From: a virus
IMG/VR virus record: IMGVR_UViG_3300037189_001411
Coordinates: 1 to 23,195 of that record
Length of the DNA: 23,195 nt
Strand: one strand, 5' to 3'
The notes beneath the pieces are model-generated. The model saw only the letters and a list, made by a program, of their open reading frames with translations. It was not told the origin of the DNA and searched no databases. Each line of letters starts with the position of its first letter. The stretch's first letter is position 1. This document shows positions 14,312 through 20,178 of the stretch, piece after piece. A program made the position numbers and the translations under genes.

Positions 14312-14637
14312 GAGAAGTCAATGTCAAGGGAACGGACTGGACTAAGGCTAATTGCCGGGGATTGAACACAGAGATTTTTTACTTAGAGGAAAGCGATTTA
14401 AAGGATCGTGGTATGACGATCAAAGTTATTCGCAAAGTATGTTTTACCTGCCCTATTCGCAAAGCCTGTTTAGATGCTGGTATGGAAGAGGAATATGGAA
14501 TTTGGGGAGGCTTCACAAAGCGAGAGCGCGTGTATATCCGCAACGGCAATCTTCACGATACCGACATGAACCCAGTACGCCGTCAATTAGAGGACTTTGG
14601 CATTACGCTAGATGAAGCTATTAAGGGGGTCGCATGA
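14308..14637 (+). CDS. whiB: WhiB-family transcription factor
   Basis: A 109-residue protein with the WhiB signature: C16 (WTKANCRG), C45-x-x-C48 and C54 (KVCFTCPIRKAC) for a [4Fe-4S] cluster, then GIWGG (64-68) and the basic GFTKRERVYIR. WhiB proteins are exclusive to actinobacteria and their phages and usually act through the primary sigma factor. The mycobacteriophage TM4 copy represses host whiB2 and blocks septation and superinfection. The ATG at 14308 overlaps the nuclease stop; an ATG at 14296 with GGGAAG is an alternative giving four more residues. Confidence 0.92.
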   Translation: MREVNVKGTDWTKANCRGLNTEIFYLEESDLKDRGMTIKVIRKVCFTCPIRKACLDAGMEEEYGIWGGFTKRERVYIRNGNLHDTDMNPVRRQLEDFGITLDEAIKGVA

Positions 14638-14930
14638 AAACTATTCTGCAAGAAGCCGAGACTGCGTTTATTACAGTCCATGAATCTTTCTGTTTAGAGC
14701 AGGATTCAAAGAAATGCAAGTTAAATCATTACGAGCTAATTCAGCGTTTAGTTGATTATGAGAAAGGCATAGAAGATCGAATCAGGTCTGAGATTGCTGG
14801 CGATTTAGAAGAGGCAAGGGATTTCATGGTGCTAACAAAAGACCCGGAAGAAGGTAGCGCGGCGATGTGGATTAGGTTTGCCTTTGATAAAGCAATTGGA
14901 TTTTTAAGGGGTAAAAATGGCTTGGATTAA
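14634..14930 (+). CDS. Hypothetical acidic helical protein
   Basis: A 98-residue protein, ATGA overlap with whiB. It has a Cys-containing N-terminus (ESFCLEQDSKKCKLN) and helices VDYEKGIEDRIRSEIAGDL and MWIRFAFDKAIGFLRG. No family is recognised. The overlap with both neighbours (14 bases with the next gene) indicates co-translation with whiB and the replication gene. Confidence 0.65.
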   Translation: MKTILQEAETAFITVHESFCLEQDSKKCKLNHYELIQRLVDYEKGIEDRIRSEIAGDLEEARDFMVLTKDPEEGSAAMWIRFAFDKAIGFLRGKNGLD

Positions 14931-15657
14931 AATTGATGACACTCTTCCCAATAACCCAAAAATTCTTCCGTTATCTGATGGGGCGTTTAGGCTTTACATT
15001 GAAGCTTTGTGTTACTGCAATCAATATCTGACTGATGGATTTCTTGCGGATGCGGTTTTATTTCGATTAGATATAAATAATAACCGTAAAGAACTGGTTG
15101 AGGCTTGTTTGTGGATTGAATGCCAAAACGGTATGCAGATCAACGATTATACCGAACATCAAACCAGCAAAGCTGGTGTGGAAGAGAAGCGCCAACAGTC
15201 GCGTGATCGTGTAACGCGTTACAGAGAGAAAAGTAACGCTAATGTAACGCTACCAGAATACAGAATACAGAATACAGAAATAAATACTTCATCAAACAAG
15301 TTTGATGATTTCTGGTCTGCTTACCCAAGAAAGGTCGGAAAGCGGGATGCCGAACGCGCTTACACGCGGGCGTTGAAGGTGGCTTCCTCTGAAGAAATCT
15401 TGGAAGGAGCTAAACGCTACGCGGCAGATCCAAACCGAACTGCCGAATTTACGGCTCACCCGGCAACTTGGCTGAATCGTGGGTCATGGGCAGACGAACC
15501 GTTACCCCCTAGAACGCCCACAAACGGCTCTCAGAGGCTTGTAACCGCCCCAACCCCTACTCCGCCCCGATTCTCAATAGAAGATCAGCGAGAAGGCGCT
15601 CCTATGCCCGATTCCGTTAAGGCGCTTTTAGGGCGTTTGGGCGATTTGCGCCAGTAA
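14917..15657 (+). CDS. Replication initiator-like protein (DnaD/replisome-organiser type)
   Basis: A 246-residue protein. The N-terminal domain (residues 1-90, MAWIKIDDTLPNNPKI, LSDGAFRLYIEALCYCNQ, LTDGFLADAVL) is the winged-helix start seen in phage replisome organisers. A basic linker (KRQQSRDRVTRYREKS) follows. The C-terminal domain (KFDDFWSAYPRKVGKRDAER ... AHPATWLNRGSW) is found in many phage replication proteins that recruit helicase. It would bind the phage origin and load the host helicase. No phage helicase, primase or polymerase is in the window, so host machinery is implied. The final 50 residues are Pro-rich and probably disordered. Confidence 0.75.
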   Translation: MAWIKIDDTLPNNPKILPLSDGAFRLYIEALCYCNQYLTDGFLADAVLFRLDINNNRKELVEACLWIECQNGMQINDYTEHQTSKAGVEEKRQQSRDRVTRYREKSNANVTLPEYRIQNTEINTSSNKFDDFWSAYPRKVGKRDAERAYTRALKVASSEEILEGAKRYAADPNRTAEFTAHPATWLNRGSWADEPLPPRTPTNGSQRLVTAPTPTPPRFSIEDQREGAPMPDSVKALLGRLGDLRQ

Positions 15658-15708
15658 GTAATCTATGCCACCATTTCTTGTAAGAGTTACACAGATCAGG
15701 GGGATCAC

Positions 15709-15900
15709 ATGAATACTCTTCGCATACGCAAAGTAAGTGATGTAAGTCTTGGCGATGTAATTTATTTTGGCGGTCAGCATTTGACGATCACTGAAATTGA
15801 TGCAGACCGATTTGGGCGCGAGCTACATCTGCAAGAACAGACAGGTCGCACTACCGTTCGCTTCTTTGCCGATTATGAAACTCTCAGCGTTGAGGCGTGA
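15709..15900 (+). CDS. Small hypothetical beta-rich protein
   Basis: A 63-residue protein with a good ribosome binding site (AGGGGG). The sequence alternates strands (VSLGDVIYFGGQHLTITEID ... GRTTVRFFADYETL), suggesting a small SH3-like or OB-like barrel. It shares four bases with rusA (GTGA). Function unknown. Confidence 0.65.
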   Translation: MNTLRIRKVSDVSLGDVIYFGGQHLTITEIDADRFGRELHLQEQTGRTTVRFFADYETLSVEA

Positions 15901-16283
15901 TTAAATTTTCGGTGGAAGGCACACCGATTCAGCAAGGCTCTATGCGCCATATTGGGCATGGAAGAATGATTCACAACAAGGCGGTAGAACTAGCCGCATG
16001 GAGAGCAGATATAGCCTCAGCCGCTAAACTGGCAGGGTGTACGCCAATCCTCGACCCGATTGCGATAACTATGAGATTTCGAGTTAAGCGCCCAAAGTCC
16101 GTCAAGCGCGATTACCCAACAGTTGCCCCGGATTTAGATAAATACATACGCGGGGTCAATGATGGGCTAACAGGCGTGGCGTTTGCAGATGACTCACAGG
16201 TAGTTCAGATAATTGCCAGCAAAGAATACGCAGATATGCCGGGCGTGGATATTGAGATTAGCGAAGGTTTCGACTGCCTTTAG
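15897..16283 (+). CDS. rusA: RusA-family Holliday junction resolvase
   Basis: A 128-residue protein from a GTG. The RusA signature is present: a basic RFRVKRPKSVKRDYP followed by APDLDKYIRGVNDGL (D79, D81, D89) and FADDSQVVQIIASKEY (D98, D99, K109). The acidic residues bind the metal ions for symmetrical cleavage of four-way junctions. It likely resolves recombination or replication intermediates before packaging, in line with the annealase, nuclease and SSB in the region. Its TAG stop is part of a LexA-type operator. Confidence 0.9.
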   Translation: MIKFSVEGTPIQQGSMRHIGHGRMIHNKAVELAAWRADIASAAKLAGCTPILDPIAITMRFRVKRPKSVKRDYPTVAPDLDKYIRGVNDGLTGVAFADDSQVVQIIASKEYADMPGVDIEISEGFDCL

Positions 16284-16296
16284 AACATCTGTTCGA
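16281..16296 (+). promoter_or_regulatory. LexA/SOS box candidate
   Basis: TAGAACATCTGTTCGA. GAAC-N4-GTTC is a perfect inverted repeat, and it matches the actinobacterial SOS box TCGAAC-N4-GTTCGA at 11 of 12 defined positions. The only mismatch is inside the rusA stop codon. TATAAC at 16298-16303, a possible -10 element, starts two bases after the box. Confidence 0.7.
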
Positions 16297-16297
16297 T

Positions 16298-16414
16298 TAT
16301 AACAATCTGGTAACAATCTAAAAAACTTGTTAAATAGCCTTCCTAATTCATTAACTTAGGCGTATTGTTCTTCTTGTTAGGGGCGAACGACCCCAAAGCA
16401 ACTGGAGGAATAAA
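16298..16414 (+). promoter_or_regulatory. AT-rich leader and probable promoter of the small-gene operon
   Basis: The 131-base gap after rusA is AT-rich. It holds TATAAC (16298-16303), two copies of TAACAATCT (16300-16308 and 16311-16319, 11 bases or one helical turn apart), and a short GGGG/CCCC hairpin at 16380-16394 before the ribosome binding site of the next gene. It probably holds the promoter for the downstream genes; a recognisable -35 element is missing, so the exact start is not known. Confidence 0.45.
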
Positions 16415-16561
16415 ATGGCTATAACAATGCCAAAAGTAGTAAAAGTTCAATGCGATTCTTGTGGTGCAACAGATACCGCAAACTGGAGTCAGTACGGCGC
16501 TGAGCAACCTTGTTTAACTTGCGATGCAGCTCCAATTTATCTTTCAAGGGTAGGTGCATAA
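16415..16561 (+). CDS. Small zinc-ribbon protein, first gene after the LexA box
   Basis: A 48-residue protein with a strong ribosome binding site (GGAGG, spacing about 6). It carries CDSC and CLTC (VQCDSCGATDT and QPCLTCDAAP), a compact zinc ribbon. As the first gene behind the SOS box it would be induced when host LexA is cleaved. Function unknown. Confidence 0.7.
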   Translation: MAITMPKVVKVQCDSCGATDTANWSQYGAEQPCLTCDAAPIYLSRVGA

Positions 16562-16816
16562 ATGGCTAAGGTAATAGATTCAATGGATAAATTAAACTTT
16601 ATTAAAAAACACCTTGTTAAAGGTAATCGTTGGCACATTTTTAAAGAACGAAATTACACAACATCAATTACTTATTGCAACATGGGTTTTGAACCACAAG
16701 ATTGTTCTTGGGGTTCAGCTAATGATGAACAATACAAATGGCAATTTGGCAAAAAATGGCATCCTGAAAACATCTGCCCAAAGTGCGTAAAGAACTTTGA
16801 ATTGGTGGTGGCATAA
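16562..16816 (+). CDS. Hypothetical protein with C-terminal Cys pair
   Basis: An 84-residue protein starting one base after the previous stop. It is basic and aromatic-rich (VKGNRWHIFKERNYTTSITY) and has single cysteines near residues 39 and 48 plus CPKC near the end (ENICPKCVKNF), possibly a zinc site. No family recognised. Confidence 0.65.
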   Translation: MAKVIDSMDKLNFIKKHLVKGNRWHIFKERNYTTSITYCNMGFEPQDCSWGSANDEQYKWQFGKKWHPENICPKCVKNFELVVA

Positions 16817-16918
16817 ATGATTGCGCTACTTCTTATTGGGATTCCTTTAGTAGGTTTAGGATTACTTCAACTTGTATTTATGGTTGAGGAAAGGATTACT
16901 GATGAAAGTTATCTGTAA
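16817..16918 (+). CDS. Possible small transmembrane peptide
   Basis: A 33-residue ORF starting directly after the previous stop. Residues 2-24 form one hydrophobic helix (LLLIGIPLVGLGLLQLVFMV), then a short acidic tail. It overlaps the next gene by 17 bases in another frame. Plausible as one more membrane peptide, but size alone keeps confidence low. Confidence 0.45.
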   Translation: MIALLLIGIPLVGLGLLQLVFMVEERITDESYL

Positions 16919-17156
16919 AGAAAACCACTGGTCTATCAAGGATGGACAGGTAATTCTTGATACGCCTGAAGGACAAGAGGCGGCTCGTAAGATGATTAAA
17001 GAGCTAGAGAAAGTAATCCGCACTCAAATTCATAACGAGATTGCCGACCTCAAGTTCACCGATAACCGCCAGCAGATTATGAAACATGGGCTAGAGAACT
17101 GCTTGCTTATGGTTCAGGATATTTGCGCGAAGATAGCGTTGGGAGATCAGAAATGA
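16902..17156 (+). CDS. Conserved-looking phage hypothetical protein
   Basis: An 84-residue protein from ATG 16902, preceded by AGGAAAGG. The first part is a short strand pair (KVICKENHWSIKDGQVI), the rest helical (EAARKMIKELEKVIRTQIH and KHGLENCLLMVQDICAKI). The next start overlaps its stop (ATGA). No function known to me. Confidence 0.65.
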   Translation: MKVICKENHWSIKDGQVILDTPEGQEAARKMIKELEKVIRTQIHNEIADLKFTDNRQQIMKHGLENCLLMVQDICAKIALGDQK

Positions 17157-17434
17157 GATCCACTTCTATTGCCGCGCAGATCAAAGCCGCGCCACGCATG
17201 AGTGAAAAGCGCGCTCGCATATATCAGTATTTAGTTGATCGCATGGAGCGCGGAGCTACAGATCAAGAAATGCAAATTGCTCTCAAGATAAGTGGCGATA
17301 CCCTGCGCCCAACCCGAGGCAAGTTGCTCAAAGATGGGCTGATCTACGATTCCGGCACAACTCGCACAAATGAAAACGGTAACGATTGCATAGTTTGGGT
17401 TGTATCTACTATCTCGCAGACAGGACTCTTCTAA
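17153..17434 (+). CDS. Winged-helix DNA-binding protein
   Basis: A 93-residue protein (MRSTSIAAQIKAAPRMSEK) with GGGAG upstream. Residues 20-70 form a helix-turn-helix (RIYQYLVDRMERGATDQEMQ, then ISGDTLRPTRGKLLKDGLIY), followed by a strand pair (TRTNENGNDCIVWVV), the shape of a winged helix. Similar small phage proteins are thought to regulate gene expression. It shares one base with the FmdB-like gene. Confidence 0.7.
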   Translation: MRSTSIAAQIKAAPRMSEKRARIYQYLVDRMERGATDQEMQIALKISGDTLRPTRGKLLKDGLIYDSGTTRTNENGNDCIVWVVSTISQTGLF

Positions 17435-17604
17435 TGCCTAACTACGAATACAGATGCCCTGCCGACTACTCAATGATTGAGATGTACCAATCGTTTGAAG
17501 ATAGCTCTATTCCTAACTGCCCACAATGCGGTCAGCAGATGAGCAAGCAGTATCAAGCCACGCCCGCAGTATTTCGCGGTACAGGGTGGGGAGGTCAGAA
17601 GTGA
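17434..17604 (+). CDS. FmdB-like zinc-ribbon protein
   Basis: A 56-residue protein that starts MPNYEYRCPADYSMIEM and holds PNCPQCGQQM, then ends in the phage-typical GTGWGGQ. This fits the FmdB/CxxC regulatory family. One Cys of the usual first CxxC is missing (RCPADYS), so zinc binding may use another ligand. The start shares one base with the previous stop. Confidence 0.8.
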   Translation: MPNYEYRCPADYSMIEMYQSFEDSSIPNCPQCGQQMSKQYQATPAVFRGTGWGGQK

Positions 17605-17711
17605 ATCCTGATGTTTGTTACGAACATGGAAATACTTGCGATGACCCTAAGTGCTTGTGCTTTGTTTTAATGAAAGAAGATTGCGAACAATGTCTGGAGG
17701 CGGCAAAATGA
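17601..17711 (+). CDS. Very small Cys-rich protein
   Basis: A 36-residue protein from a GTG with GGAGG upstream, overlapping the FmdB-like stop by four bases (GTGA) and the kinase start by four. It contains six cysteines (VCYEHGNTCDDPKCLC and DCEQCLEAAK), so it is probably a zinc-binding peptide. Both overlaps and a good ribosome binding site make it credible. Confidence 0.6.
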   Translation: MNPDVCYEHGNTCDDPKCLCFVLMKEDCEQCLEAAK

Positions 17712-18241
17712 TTATTGGTCTTAGTGGTTATGCTCAAGTTGGTAAAGATACGGTTGCAAACATTCTTGTTCAGCATCACGGTTACAAGCGCGTAGCCTTT
17801 GCCGACAAGATTCGAGAGTGCTTATTTGCGCTTGACCCAATTATCTCAGTACGAGCTGAGTTCCCACTTCATCTCTCAGAATACTTTGATGATTTTGGAT
17901 GGGAAGCGGCTAAGAAGATGCCCGAGGTTCGCAGACTGCTTCAAGTGCTAGGCACTGAGGTAGGTCGCAATATTATTGACCCGCAGTTATGGATCGAGAT
18001 GGCGCTCGGCAATGTAGAGGCTGGCGATAAAATCGTAGTAACTGATGTGCGATTTCCTGACGAAGCCCAAGAGATTAAGTGGTTGTTTGGCGAAGTGTGG
18101 CGCATAAATCGCCAGGGAATATACCCTGCTAATGACCATAGTTCTGAAACGGCTATGGATGACTGGGTATTTGATCGCATTCTTGATAACTCAGGTGATC
18201 TCCAAATGCTTGAAGAGCTAGTGGATGATTTGATCTTATGA
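17708..18241 (+). CDS. Deoxynucleoside monophosphate kinase
   Basis: A 177-residue protein from ATG 17708 with TGGAGG upstream. It begins with a P-loop of the dNMP kinase type (IGLSGYAQVGKDT, residues 3-15, with GKDT) followed by the helix VANILVQHHGYKRVAFADKI. Later motifs include EVRRLLQVLGTEVGRNI and VVTDVRFPDEAQEI. The family (T4 gp1-like) phosphorylates dNMPs to dNDPs, keeping the nucleotide pool filled for phage DNA synthesis. No thymidylate synthase or base-modifying enzyme is seen nearby in the window. Confidence 0.85.
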   Translation: MIIGLSGYAQVGKDTVANILVQHHGYKRVAFADKIRECLFALDPIISVRAEFPLHLSEYFDDFGWEAAKKMPEVRRLLQVLGTEVGRNIIDPQLWIEMALGNVEAGDKIVVTDVRFPDEAQEIKWLFGEVWRINRQGIYPANDHSSETAMDDWVFDRILDNSGDLQMLEELVDDLIL

Positions 18242-18486
18242 CACACGATGAATTGCTGGCTCATATTGAAAGATATGAAAAGTCTGCCAAAACAGGTTTC
18301 ACGCCGGGCGTTTTTACTGCCCTTTATGTAGTAGTGGAGTTGCATAAGCCAATGTGGAACGGTGAATATTGCAGTGAATGTCATCCAGACCACAATGGTT
18401 TGTATCCCTGCCCCACCATTCAAGCCATTAAAGAAAGTCTAGTTCCTAGAATGCCAAAGATTTATTGGAGAAAAAATGAACGCTGA
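18238..18486 (+). CDS. Hypothetical protein with Cys/His motif
   Basis: An 82-residue protein, ATGA overlap with the kinase. A helical N-terminus precedes YCSECHPDHNGLYPCPTI, a Cys/His zinc-like motif ending in the YPCPTI that I associate with actinophage small proteins. Ends in a basic tail. Function unknown. Confidence 0.7.
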   Translation: MTHDELLAHIERYEKSAKTGFTPGVFTALYVVVELHKPMWNGEYCSECHPDHNGLYPCPTIQAIKESLVPRMPKIYWRKNER

Positions 18487-18625
18487 GTGGAATATAGGCA
18501 GGTGTCAATCATGCGGGGAATGGATCGTATTTGACCGCCCTTGCTCGGCTTGTACTACAATAACCACACGACCAGAGAAAGGGGATGCAGAAATGCACAC
18601 TTCAATCAACGGAGGCACACGATGA
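18476..18625 (+). CDS. Small zinc-ribbon protein
   Basis: A 49-residue protein (MNAEWNIGRCQSCGEWIVF) with CQSC and CSAC (DRPCSACTTI), a compact zinc ribbon; the rest is Thr-rich and basic. It overlaps the preceding gene by 11 bases and has TTGGAG upstream. Its end lies inside the region where the transglycosylase start is uncertain. Confidence 0.65.
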   Translation: MNAEWNIGRCQSCGEWIVFDRPCSACTTITTRPEKGDAEMHTSINGGTR

Positions 18626-19076
18626 GCGCACTAGGACAGGCGGCGATTGGAGCGGCCTGAAATTAAAGGCTCGATTCCTTCTAGTAGCGGCAGTGGCCGT
18701 AGGACTCGCGCTTGCTAATCCGTCATACGCAATAGCTCCAAAACAGATGTTTGTACAACGAACACCTATGGCGGCAAAGCACTATGCCAAACTACAATTA
18801 AATAATTACGGATGGGCAAGACAATGGGGATGTTTAGAAACTCTTTGGCAGAATGAATCCAACTGGAGACCTAATGCCAAGAATCACACTCCTGTTAAAA
18901 TGCTCGTAAACGGTAAATGGGTTAAATTCTATGCTGGCGGGATTCCGCAGAAATTAGGACTTAACCCAAATGCAAGCGTTGAAAAGCAGATATCGGTTGG
19001 GCTTAGTTATATCCGGGATCGTTACGGCTCACCCTGTAATGCTTTACGGTGGTGGAAGTCTCACTACTGGTACTAA
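18585..19076 (+). CDS. Secreted actinobacterial-type lytic transglycosylase
   Basis: The first ATG in frame (18585) gives 163 residues, but the first 23 overlap the previous gene and look unlike a signal peptide. A CTG at 18657, overlapping a TGA, would give a classical one: basic LKLKAR, then FLLVAAVAVGLALANPSYA and a likely cut after SYA. The mature part, about 112 residues, has WGCLETLWQNESNW with the probable catalytic Glu, AGGIPQKLG and YIRDRYGSPC, as in actinobacterial lytic transglycosylases. It would be exported and act on peptidoglycan, unlike the CHAP endolysin. It may weaken the wall or hinder superinfection. Followed by a terminator. Confidence 0.75.
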   Translation: MQKCTLQSTEAHDERTRTGGDWSGLKLKARFLLVAAVAVGLALANPSYAIAPKQMFVQRTPMAAKHYAKLQLNNYGWARQWGCLETLWQNESNWRPNAKNHTPVKMLVNGKWVKFYAGGIPQKLGLNPNASVEKQISVGLSYIRDRYGSPCNALRWWKSHYWY

Positions 19077-19079
19077 AGT

Positions 19080-19101
19080 TCCTAGTGCCGTTCCACTAGG
19101 A
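19080..19101 (+). other. Perfect hairpin directly after the transglycosylase gene
   Basis: CCTAGTG (19081-19087) pairs with CACTAGG (19094-19100) around a six-base loop; one further A-T pair extends it to 19080-19101. No U-tract follows; the next hairpin is a few bases downstream. It may form a structured 3' end with it. Confidence 0.6.
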
Positions 19102-19104
19102 CAC

Positions 19105-19158
19105 AAGGGCGGTTGAGCAGAGATACCTCCAGTTCTCAGCTCCCGCCCTTCTTTTATT
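19105..19158 (+). terminator. Rho-independent terminator after the transglycosylase gene
   Basis: AAGGGCGG (19105-19112) pairs with CCGCCCTT (19143-19150); GAGC (19115-19118) and GCTC (19139-19142) extend it past a two-base bulge. CTTTTATT follows. This ends the operon that begins near the LexA box. Confidence 0.85.
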
Positions 19159-19250
19159 GTGGTATGTTATGAGCGTTGGCAACCCGCCAACAGTCGAAAT
19201 ACAACTTCATATTGAAGGTCTGACTTGTGAGGCCACAACTAGACCAACTA

Positions 19251-19288
19251 AACCCCTGAACCGTAATAAAAACGCTCAGGGGTTTTTT
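19251..19288 (+). terminator. Rho-independent terminator before the proteasome-like gene
   Basis: AACCCCTGA (19251-19259) pairs with TCAGGGGTT (19276-19284) over nine bases, with TTTTTT following. It lies 17 bases before the next gene, so the stretch 19159-19250 between the two terminators is bracketed and could be a small RNA or a leader. No promoter or tRNA shape is evident in it. Confidence 0.88.
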
Positions 19289-19304
19289 AATGTAAGGTAT
19301 GCCC

Positions 19305-19841
19305 ATGACCACAATCGCGGCAATCCAATATGAAGATCGAGTGGTTATAGGCGCAGATAGCCAAGTAACTGCTACTCGTCAGTTCTCGCATCCGCGTATG
19401 GCAAAGATTACAGAACGCGGTCAATATTTAATTGCCGGGGCTGGATTAAGTTCTGCTTGCGATATAGCTCAACATATTTGGATTCCACCTAAGCCAACAG
19501 TTGATGACCGTAAAGACCTATATCACTTTATGATTGCCAAAGTAGTGCCATCTCTCAAGCAATCTTTTAAAGATAATGATTTCAAGTTAGAGGATGATAA
19601 AGATGAAGAAACCCGATTCTCGTTCCTCATCGCCGTTGGTGGTGAAGTGTTTGATTTGGCTGACGATTTTGCCGTTAGCCTTGACAGTAGTGGTCATTAC
19701 GCTATTGGATCGGGGTCTAGCCTCGCTCTTGGCGCGCTGGCACATGGCGCAACTCTTGAAGAGGCGTTAGAAATAGCCGCAAGTAAAGACCCATATACCT
19801 CAGCGCCGTTTTATTTCCATGAGCAGGTAAAGCGTGGATAA
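19305..19841 (+). CDS. Proteasome beta / HslV-like Ntn hydrolase
   Basis: A 178-residue protein. ATG 19305 is chosen because AAGG lies seven bases upstream and because, after Met removal, Thr is residue 1. The mature start TTIAAIQYEDRVVIGADSQ puts Thr1, Asp17 and Lys33 (HPRMAKIT) at the classical catalytic positions of proteasome beta subunits and HslV, and AIGSGSSLALGAL (132-144) matches the GSGS loop. An SFLIAVGGEVFDL strand pair completes the fold. No ATPase partner (HslU, Mpa/ARC) is seen in the window. It could assemble with itself or the host proteasome, or be a stand-alone peptidase or amidase. The role in infection is unknown. Confidence 0.8.
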   Translation: MTTIAAIQYEDRVVIGADSQVTATRQFSHPRMAKITERGQYLIAGAGLSSACDIAQHIWIPPKPTVDDRKDLYHFMIAKVVPSLKQSFKDNDFKLEDDKDEETRFSFLIAVGGEVFDLADDFAVSLDSSGHYAIGSGSSLALGALAHGATLEEALEIAASKDPYTSAPFYFHEQVKRG

Positions 19842-20178
19842 GAAAATAGCAGAGACCGTACTAGCTCGCGCCAAAGGCTACTGCGAGGCGTGTGGCTTGC
19901 CCGGCGATGACTTTGCCTTGCACCATAGAAAACTGAAATCGCGTGGGGGCAAAGACGAAGTTGCCAACCTGATTGCGGTTCACCATAAGTGCCACAATCT
20001 AGGCACAGATAGTATTCACCTAAACCCAAAAGTGGCTACGGTGAAAGGCTGGATGATCCCTTCGTGGGCCAATCCCGCCGAATACCCCTTACATCTTCAC
20101 GATGCAGAGGTAGTAGTGTTGGACAACGAGGGCAATTACAACAAATTGGAGGCTTCACATGGCACAGATAACAGTTAG
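19834..20178 (+). CDS. HNH endonuclease
   Basis: A 114-residue protein from a GTG that overlaps the previous stop by eight bases. It has C17xxC20 (YCEACGLP), then LHHRKLKSRGGK (H30, H31, R32), then NLIAVHHKCHN (N45, H50, C53, H54): the HNH layout with a zinc site. The C-terminal half is a separate segment with no motif. Small HNH proteins of this type nick or cut DNA, sometimes in packaging or as homing enzymes; no intron surrounds it. It overlaps ssb by 20 bases. Confidence 0.85.
   Translation: MDKKIAETVLARAKGYCEACGLPGDDFALHHRKLKSRGGKDEVANLIAVHHKCHNLGTDSIHLNPKVATVKGWMIPSWANPAEYPLHLHDAEVVVLDNEGNYNKLEASHGTDNS

Noticed and set aside
17941-18423. 160-residue reverse open frame over the kinase and next gene.
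   Set aside because: The forward kinase has a clear P-loop; the reverse frame has no recognisable pattern or ribosome binding site.
19169-19333. 54-residue open frame across the bracketed stretch.
   Set aside because: It runs through the terminator at 19251-19288 and into the hydrolase gene and lacks a ribosome binding site.
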